Positions 19,421 through 23,711 of a DNA stretch of 23,711 nt are shown one piece after another. Both the position numbers and the translations under genes were made by a program. Every line of letters starts with the position of its first letter. Position 1 is the stretch's first letter. The notes below the pieces were generated by a model. That model searched no databases. It had not been told where the DNA came from and saw only the letters and a list, made by a program, of their open reading frames with translations. This stretch comes from Blattamonas nauphoetae (lineage: Eukaryota > Preaxostyla > Oxymonadida), in NCBI GenBank assembly GCA_033064195.1, contig JARBJD010000685.1:1-23711 (forward strand). The letters run 5' to 3'.

Positions 19421-19795
19421 TCAGATGGGGCTTTTCTTAGCAGTCAGCCATGCATCAAGTCTAATTCTGAACACTTCACTTCCACCAATCTCTCGATATG
19501 TGAATGGAACCAGAACTTTGGTGTACTCACCTACGAGCTCACAATTGTATTTCTTCAGTTCATTTTCGACGAATGATTGAGTATAGTGTCGACGTTTCGC
19601 TAAGTGAGGTCGGTTTCCTTGATTCCACAACTTTGGTTTTATTCGCCATTGAACTCCCTCATGAACATACGTCACCGGCACATTATTTCTGACATACTCA
19701 GAGACTAACGAACAGTTCTCTTCTCTCATTGATTCAATTAATGCTTGTTCTGAACATACTCGACGTCTTTCTTTGTACATCGCAGTTGGATTCAT
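19421..19795 (-). CDS. two-module NCxL-type protein, unknown function
   Basis: 124 residues, looks whole. It consists of two copies of a ~57-residue module. EENCSLVSEYVRNNVPVTY (25-43) aligns with KYNCELVGEYTKVLVPFTY (82-100), and NRPHLAKRR (61-69) closes the first copy. The DNA of codons about 9-47 is nearly identical to the start of the fibre gene (19655-19771 against 3894-4010, 2 differences in 117 bases), in inverted orientation. A third relative lies at 21477-22068. The build (helix, short strands, closing basic turn) distantly recalls small treble-clef or homing-endonuclease-associated repeats, but no zinc ligands are evident and I make no assignment. Confidence 0.8.
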   Translation of the reverse strand: MNPTAMYKERRRVCSEQALIESMREENCSLVSEYVRNNVPVTYVHEGVQWRIKPKLWNQGNRPHLAKRRHYTQSFVENELKKYNCELVGEYTKVLVPFTYREIGGSEVFRIRLDAWLTAKKSPI

Positions 19796-19800
19796 TTAAT

Positions 19801-19813
19801 ACAAATTAAAAAA
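19801..19813 (-). promoter_or_regulatory. promoter-like motif of the two-module gene
   Basis: The minus strand reads TTTTTTAATTTGTATTAAATG into the start, almost the same as in front of the fibre gene. Confidence 0.6.
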
Positions 19814-19983
19814 CTCAAACATAAATTTTCTTTCGTTGTTTTCTCAGTTTTGGATTTGTCGCTGAAATCGAGGATCAATGGGTTCGATCAATCATTTCTC
19901 GAAAGTGATAGTTTCGTTCTGATTCAGTGCGTTTTAGATTCTCCTGCACTCCAGGATCATCGTGGTATGCTTCGTTTTTTGGA

Positions 19984-20053
19984 TTTTCCGAACTTTTGCA
20001 GAGATATTCGAGGTTTCAGGATCGGTCGTGGATCTCGGTACTTTTACGGAAAA
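19984..20053. repeat. imperfect hairpin 1 (TTTTCCG...CGGAAAA)
   Basis: TTTTCCG followed by GAGAT at 19984-20005 pairs with ATCTCGG followed by CGGAAAA at 20032-20053. The outer 7 bases are perfectly complementary, the inner bases nearly so, and the loop is 26 bases. Confidence 0.65.
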
Positions 20054-20257
20054 GGTATGCCACTCTCATTTCTCTCTTTTCAGCTCTGTTTTGTCTGTTT
20101 TGATTGAATTGTCACTTCATTTTCACTAGTTACCATTTCATTTTGACGACCACTTCCATCTTCGTTTTTCGTTGTTTATCCATAATATCCACTTCATTCA
20201 TGTTTCTTTCTCTTAATCTTGTTCTCAAATACAACACACTAATTTCCGTTTACTGAG

Positions 20258-20325
20258 TTTTCCGAACTTTTACCGAGATCCGCCATTCAACGGCTCACTT
20301 CATATCTCGGAATTTTTCCGGAAAA
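20258..20325. repeat. imperfect hairpin 2 (TTTTCCG...CGGAAAA)
   Basis: The same arms as hairpin 1, about 270 bases away: TTTTCCG and CCGAGAT at 20258-20279, and ATCTCGG and CGGAAAA at 20304-20325. The left arms of the two hairpins differ at few positions, so this is a duplicated structured unit. Confidence 0.65.
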
Positions 20326-21476
20326 TCCAACATTTCACATACATTTTGAGCACTTTTGTTGTTGTTAAGAGAGAAAACCGGAACACAAGCGACCTTTTCA
20401 CTATTGGTGTCACATTTCACACCATTTTCACGATCGTCAATTTCCTCTCAGTTTCATACTTGCCCGTTTCATTGTTGGTTGTTTTGCTTTCTTTTACTCT
20501 GTTTTTGTGAAAAGTTGATGAAAACTCGACTAAAATGATGTGCTAGTGAAGTGAGAACGGCCCACAAAATGGAAGTGATATGAGCAAAATGAAGAGGAAT
20601 GGTGAAGAGATCAAATGTGAAATGGGGAGAGAAAGTGATGAAATGAAAGGGACTACAGTCGGTTTTGAAGTGACAAAAACGGTCAAAAGTTGTGAAGTGA
20701 AAACATGAAAAGTGACTTTATGGGAGAACTATCCGACAAAATCTCCTCAAAATTTGAGCACACCTTACTCATACCGTGAGAAAGAAGGATTTGCAGTGAA
20801 AATCGGATTCAAAATCCATAGTGTCAAAATGTTGGTGCAAGAGTGTCGTCAGAGGTGTGATCGAAGAACCGTCCATAAAAGTGAACTATAGGTGATGTAC
20901 AACCAGAATTCTCAAAAAGGGTTGTTTAGTGATGATTGCGAAGTGGTTAAACGGAAATCAATGAGAAATGAAAATTGGTGAAAATTGTGAAAACGATCGT
21001 GTGTCGAGGATCGTTAGAACCGAATGACGCGAATACCTATCAACTACCGATTTAACATGTTTTGAGACCATTAGAGGGTGAAAAGTGACGTGTAGGAAAG
21101 AGCGAGACGTCACTTTCTCCTCCTTAAAAATTTTGTCATTTTCAAAATATGTTGTGGGGTCGGATCTAACTTTTTTCAAAAGTGCTTTTTCCTAAAATTT
21201 CACCTATCAAAATCAATTTTGTAATTTTAGAACGTGTTTGAACACAATTTGAGACATAAAGGTGTTCATAGTGGCGAAATCCGAACATCGACTTTTCGTC
21301 ACTTTTTCGACCTAAGTCCGGTACACAGCTCGACGAATTCTCAACCGATTTTCATCTGGATTGTTTTGATCGATGACCGACAGTGTCTCCGAGATTTTAG
21401 AATTTTTCAGAATTGTTCGAAATGGTTCAACTGTTGGATTCGACTGATTTGTGGTCAAAATAGATTTTCAGTATTT

Positions 21477-22068
21477 TCATGACCTTTCATGGTACTTTCT
21501 CAAGTGAGGTCGGTCTCCAAAATACAACCAATTGTCCAAGCGAACGTAATACTCATTCCCTGATTGTAAATAGCGATATTTGAATGGCTCAAGTACCTTT
21601 GTGTATGTTCCAATGAGTTCACAATTCTCTTTTTTCAATTCATTTTCAACAAACGATTGTGTGAATCTTTTTCGTTTATTCTGATGAGTTCTGAATCCTT
21701 TCATCCATTTTGATGGGATCACTATCCATTCAATTCCTTCGTGTCGATATGTTACTGGAGTACTAGAATGAGTGTATTCAGAAATGAGTTCACAATTTTC
21801 ATTTTTCATTGATTCAATTAGCTTCTCTTTTGTACAACAATTTGTTACTCGAAGATATCTCTGACGATTCGTATGTGGTCTAGATCCTTTGACGAAACTA
21901 TGAACGTACACTCGATAAATCTCATCAGGTTTTCTTCGAGATAATATTCGAAAGTGCTCGCCGTGAGATATGTAGTTCCTTGTCGATTGATAGTTGGAGG
22001 TGATTTCATTTTCAAATTTTCTTTTCCAAAATTTCCAGTAGTTGTGTTGGTGTCAAGACGCTGCTCAT
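21477..22068 (-). pseudogene. module gene inside the right TIR (broken)
   Basis: The main open stretch (21477-21911) encodes two complete modules: NENCELISEYTHSSTPVTY (37-55) and KENCELIGTYTKVLEPFKY (94-112), again 57 residues apart. An upstream part ends in GSRPHTNRQ like a third. GDRPHLRKY closes the last copy. It is clearly related to the 19421-19795 protein and to the fibre N terminus. The gene start is taken as the ATG at 22068, which follows the same TTTTTAATTTGTATA motif. Coding-like sequence reaches it and the gene looks broken about once. It occupies a position in the right TIR with no counterpart in the left TIR. Function unknown. Confidence 0.7.
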
Positions 22069-22073
22069 TTTAT

Positions 22074-22087
22074 ACAAATTAAAAATT
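22074..22087 (-). promoter_or_regulatory. promoter-like motif of the TIR module gene
   Basis: The minus strand reads AATTTTTAATTTGTATAAAATG into the start at 22068 (TAAAATG), matching the motif of the two other module genes. Confidence 0.55.
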
Positions 22088-22316
22088 GAATAAAAAGAAA
22101 TCGACTTTGTTTTCTGAAAGTACTCAAAATTTGCTTCAAAAAGACGCTTCAAAACGAGGTCATTTTTGACAATTATTTTCGAATTTACAGCAAAATATTG
22201 ACTACTCTGAAATGTCAATATTTCAGTAGTAAGTGAGATGGAAATTCGAATGAGTCATATTAAAAAAATCAATTGGCTTTGAGATTCAAATTGATTTCTC
22301 GTTCCAATTCTCCTAG

Positions 22317-23045
22317 GAGTATCACCTATGGCAATCTGGTTCCCATTTCGTCTATATCACTACTGTCCGACGTCAAAGACTGAAGCAAATTGTCGAAACT
22401 GACGGATTCACTCCCTGGTGTATTCAGCCTCGCTTGAACCTGGGACCAACTCTTGAAAAGCGAGCAGATGAAGTGATTGCGAGCGGTGATGTGATTGGGC
22501 AGTCCATCTCCCACAATCTGATTGTTCTGGACAGCCCGCAAGCCGACCCGCACAACTTCACAACAGCCTACGCTTCACCGCGTGCTGAAGAGATCGTTGC
22601 AGAGAAGTGGACGACGAAGCTGAAAGTGCAGCACAAATTCCTCGACGATCCTGCGCATCGTTACTCATCCGATGAACTCACCAACCTCATGATCCCCTCT
22701 CTCTTCCAACGGCTGACCAACTGCGCTGTTCGTCAGGGAGCACAATTTTCGAAAATGAAGATCGGAGGCAAGAAAATCAAAGCCACTCGAAATCAGCGCT
22801 TGTCGTTTCCTCCAACACCGACACGAAGTGGAGTGGACTCGAGCAGGACATGCGACACACTGCACGCCTTCCTTCCAGACATGGCCTTGTTCGAATGTTC
22901 AGCTAAGAACAGATTCGACGACAGGCTGTGGGGCCGATTCTTCGTCAATGCGATGGAAGACGCACATTTCCCGAGCGGACCAGTTGAGAAAGAAAAAGGA
23001 AGTTCGTCAACAAAAAGAAAGAAACACCAAATCCGATTGAAGTAG
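22317..23045 (+). CDS. possible host coding region or exon, unrecognised
   Basis: This is a 243-codon stop-free run starting at the element junction, in DNA that looks richer in G+C than the element. It contains no early ATG (the first listed start, TTG at 22434, is not a eukaryotic start), so it may be an internal exon or a gene cut by the insertion. The protein reads as ordinary globular sequence (QRLKQIVETDGFTPWCIQPR, KIGGKKIKATRNQRLSFPP, FDDRLWGRFFVNAMEDAHF) and ends in a Lys-rich tail. A C/T-rich stretch ending in CTAG just before the run could serve as a splice acceptor, but it belongs to the element end. No family recognised. Confidence 0.45.
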   Translation, partial: EYHLWQSGSHFVYITTVRRQRLKQIVETDGFTPWCIQPRLNLGPTLEKRADEVIASGDVIGQSISHNLIVLDSPQADPHNFTTAYASPRAEEIVAEKWTTKLKVQHKFLDDPAHRYSSDELTNLMIPSLFQRLTNCAVRQGAQFSKMKIGGKKIKATRNQRLSFPPTPTRSGVDSSRTCDTLHAFLPDMALFECSAKNRFDDRLWGRFFVNAMEDAHFPSGPVEKEKGSSSTKRKKHQIRLK

Positions 23046-23539
23046 AAGTCGGGGAATCACTTCGAACAGCAGTGTAACTCCATCTGAAGAACAAAGCACT
23101 TGTCAGCACGGACGTCGAAACGCAAACGAGCGTGCACCGCAACCATTCATCACTTCTTCACCTTCCACCTCGTCCCACACAGCTTGTACAACGCAGGCTT
23201 CGAGTCGATTCTGCTGTTCTTCCGAGTGGACTCCACAAACAAGATCGACTCGCTGGGCGTTCATTTCCTGAAGTCGTCGATTGGAGATGGGAGGAGATCG
23301 ATGAAGCCGGAGCGAATGCGATGATGGCGTGGCTGGTTCTGCCGAGGGGCGTAGTGCAGAAGTTGATCTTGGAATTGATGACTGGTCCGACGGGGAAATC
23401 TCCACTGATTATGATGAGGATGACCGGGATAGTTCAGAGGGCGAGGAGTCGACATCAGACGACTGGAGACAGAACTCGAACAGGCAGACGAGCAACCAAC
23501 GGGCGCGATCCTAATTAAACGGAACCAACCACTTCGGAT
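23046..23539. other. coding-like host DNA without a settled frame
   Basis: Two plus-strand frames are open in turn. One runs at about 23102-23518 (QLVQRRLRVDSAVLPSG, VVDWRWEEIDEAGANAMMAW). The other, at about 23306-23514, gives a highly acidic stretch (STDYDEDDRDSSEGEESTSD). The composition is like that of the preceding open run. Introns or a decayed gene would explain the change of frame, and I cannot choose between them. Confidence 0.35.
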
Positions 23540-23711
23540 ATGGCAGACCAACTTGACGCGTGGAGCGAGAGGATTTGGATCAAGTTGGAGGCAATTGGGA
23601 ACATGTTCTGCCAGAGCTACTTCCCTAAGTCCTTACGCAGCGAGTTTGAAGAGCCATCACCATTTCTGGTCGATTGCGACGATTGCCTGGGACAGATGAT
23701 GCTTCCGTTCG
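23540..23711 (+). CDS. partial open frame at window end, host
   Basis: An ATG at 23540 opens a frame with no stop through the last base (57 codons): MADQLDAWSERIWIKLEAIG, then FCQSYFPKSLRSEFEEPS and DCDDCLGQMMLPF. It looks coding and has a possible CxxC-like pair, but is not recognised. It is cut by the window edge. Confidence 0.45.
   Translation, partial: MADQLDAWSERIWIKLEAIGNMFCQSYFPKSLRSEFEEPSPFLVDCDDCLGQMMLPF

Larger units (their letters stand above)
19814..20640. other. non-coding region inside the right TIR
   Basis: No convincing gene. Near 19869-19900 the sequence ATGGGTTCGATCA matches, in inverted orientation, the stretch just upstream of the fibre gene near 3780, so similarity between the two ends of the element goes well inside the outer TIRs. 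Two imperfect hairpins lie here and are listed separately. No copy of the GTACC array of the left side is present. Confidence 0.5.
829..22317. mobile_element. Polinton/Maverick-type virus-like element, partly decayed
   Basis: About 21.5 kb bounded by diverged TIRs and carrying the hallmark Polinton set: family B polymerase (14970-19364), DDE integrase (12996-14376), packaging ATPase (11800-12645), capsid protein (7552-9417) and small virion-type genes. The outer ends are approximate. Left 831-846 and the reverse complement of right 22302-22316 both end in a GGAAC-containing string, and AGTAT occurs just outside on both sides (823-827 and 22318-22322), which may be a short target-site duplication. 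Polintons usually make 6-bp duplications, so this is tentative. No adenain-like protease or single-jelly-roll penton gene was recognised. Several genes are broken, with perhaps a dozen breaks overall, mostly in the polymerase, while others look whole. It is a fossil of moderate age. Confidence 0.93.
20640..22317 (-). repeat. right terminal inverted repeat, with an extra gene inside
   Basis: The reverse complement matches 829-1900 along its length (see left TIR). The match is interrupted in one place: left 1021-1085 corresponds to right about 21440-22130, where the right copy holds the module gene 21477-22068. Outside that gene the match resumes, for example GACCTCGTTTTGAAGCGTC (complement of 22142-22162) against the left stretch near 985-1000. 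The outer limit near 22317 is approximate. Confidence 0.8.

Noticed and set aside
829-22317. LTR retrotransposon or retrovirus because of the integrase
   Set aside because: No reverse transcriptase, RNase H, gag or direct LTRs. The integrase accompanies a family B polymerase and capsid genes, which defines Polintons.
23103-23551. Minus-strand open frames in the right flank
   Set aside because: They oppose plus-strand frames with better amino-acid composition. No start context or motif supports them.
1-23711. tRNA or rRNA genes
   Set aside because: I saw no tRNA-like cloverleaf with A and B boxes and no rRNA-like conserved stretch by eye. A covariance-model scan was not possible.

Overview
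The window holds one large eukaryotic virus-like DNA element of the Polinton/Maverick (adintovirus-like) family, about 21.5 kb (roughly 829-22317), with short stretches of presumed host DNA on each side (1-828 and 22318-23711). The diagnosis rests on the gene set: a very large family B DNA polymerase, a retroviral-type DDE integrase, an A32/FtsK-like packaging ATPase, a Polinton-type major capsid protein and small MAPG-start virion-type proteins, all between long diverged terminal inverted repeats (TIRs). The host is a eukaryote, probably an animal. A nematode is plausible because Polintons are common there, but nothing in the window proves it. The flanks look richer in G+C than the AT-rich element.

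Layout. 829-1900 is the left TIR. 2140-3640 is an array of about eleven ~139-bp units, each usually carrying a GTACC/GGTAC inverted pair. 3870-4910 (+) is a fibre-like protein ending in a self-cleaving S74 chaperone domain. 4894-6842 (-) is a second, divergent capsid paralogue, and 6849-7443 is a palindromic TA-flanked MITE inserted just upstream of it. 7552-10732 (-) is a cluster of the main capsid protein, two small MAPG proteins and a protein of unknown function. 10896-11738 (-) is another unknown gene, divergent from the packaging ATPase at 11800-12645 (+). Then follow a small gene (12646-12960, -), the integrase (12996-14376, -), an unknown gene (14384-14920, -) and the polymerase (14970-19364, -). 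19421-19795 (-) encodes a two-module protein whose first 60 codons are nearly identical to the start of the fibre gene. 19814-20640 is non-coding with two hairpins, and 20640-22317 is the right TIR. The right TIR contains a third module gene (21477-22068) that has no counterpart in the left TIR.

Genes together. Polymerase and integrase would copy and insert the element. The ATPase, capsid proteins and small MAPG proteins would build and fill a particle. The S74 protein looks like a trimeric spike that matures by self-cleavage. Nearly every gene starts directly behind a T-rich run, and most starts sit in the string TAAATG, which looks like a shared promoter class resembling poxvirus late promoters. 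The element is partly decayed: the main capsid, ATPase, fibre and small virion genes look whole, while polymerase, integrase and several small genes are broken, with perhaps a dozen breaks in total. It is best read as a fossil or recently inactivated copy.

Most unusual features: the S74 spike; the near-identical 5' module shared by two genes at opposite ends; the extra gene inside one TIR only; the paired capsid paralogues; and the regular tandem array beside the spike gene.
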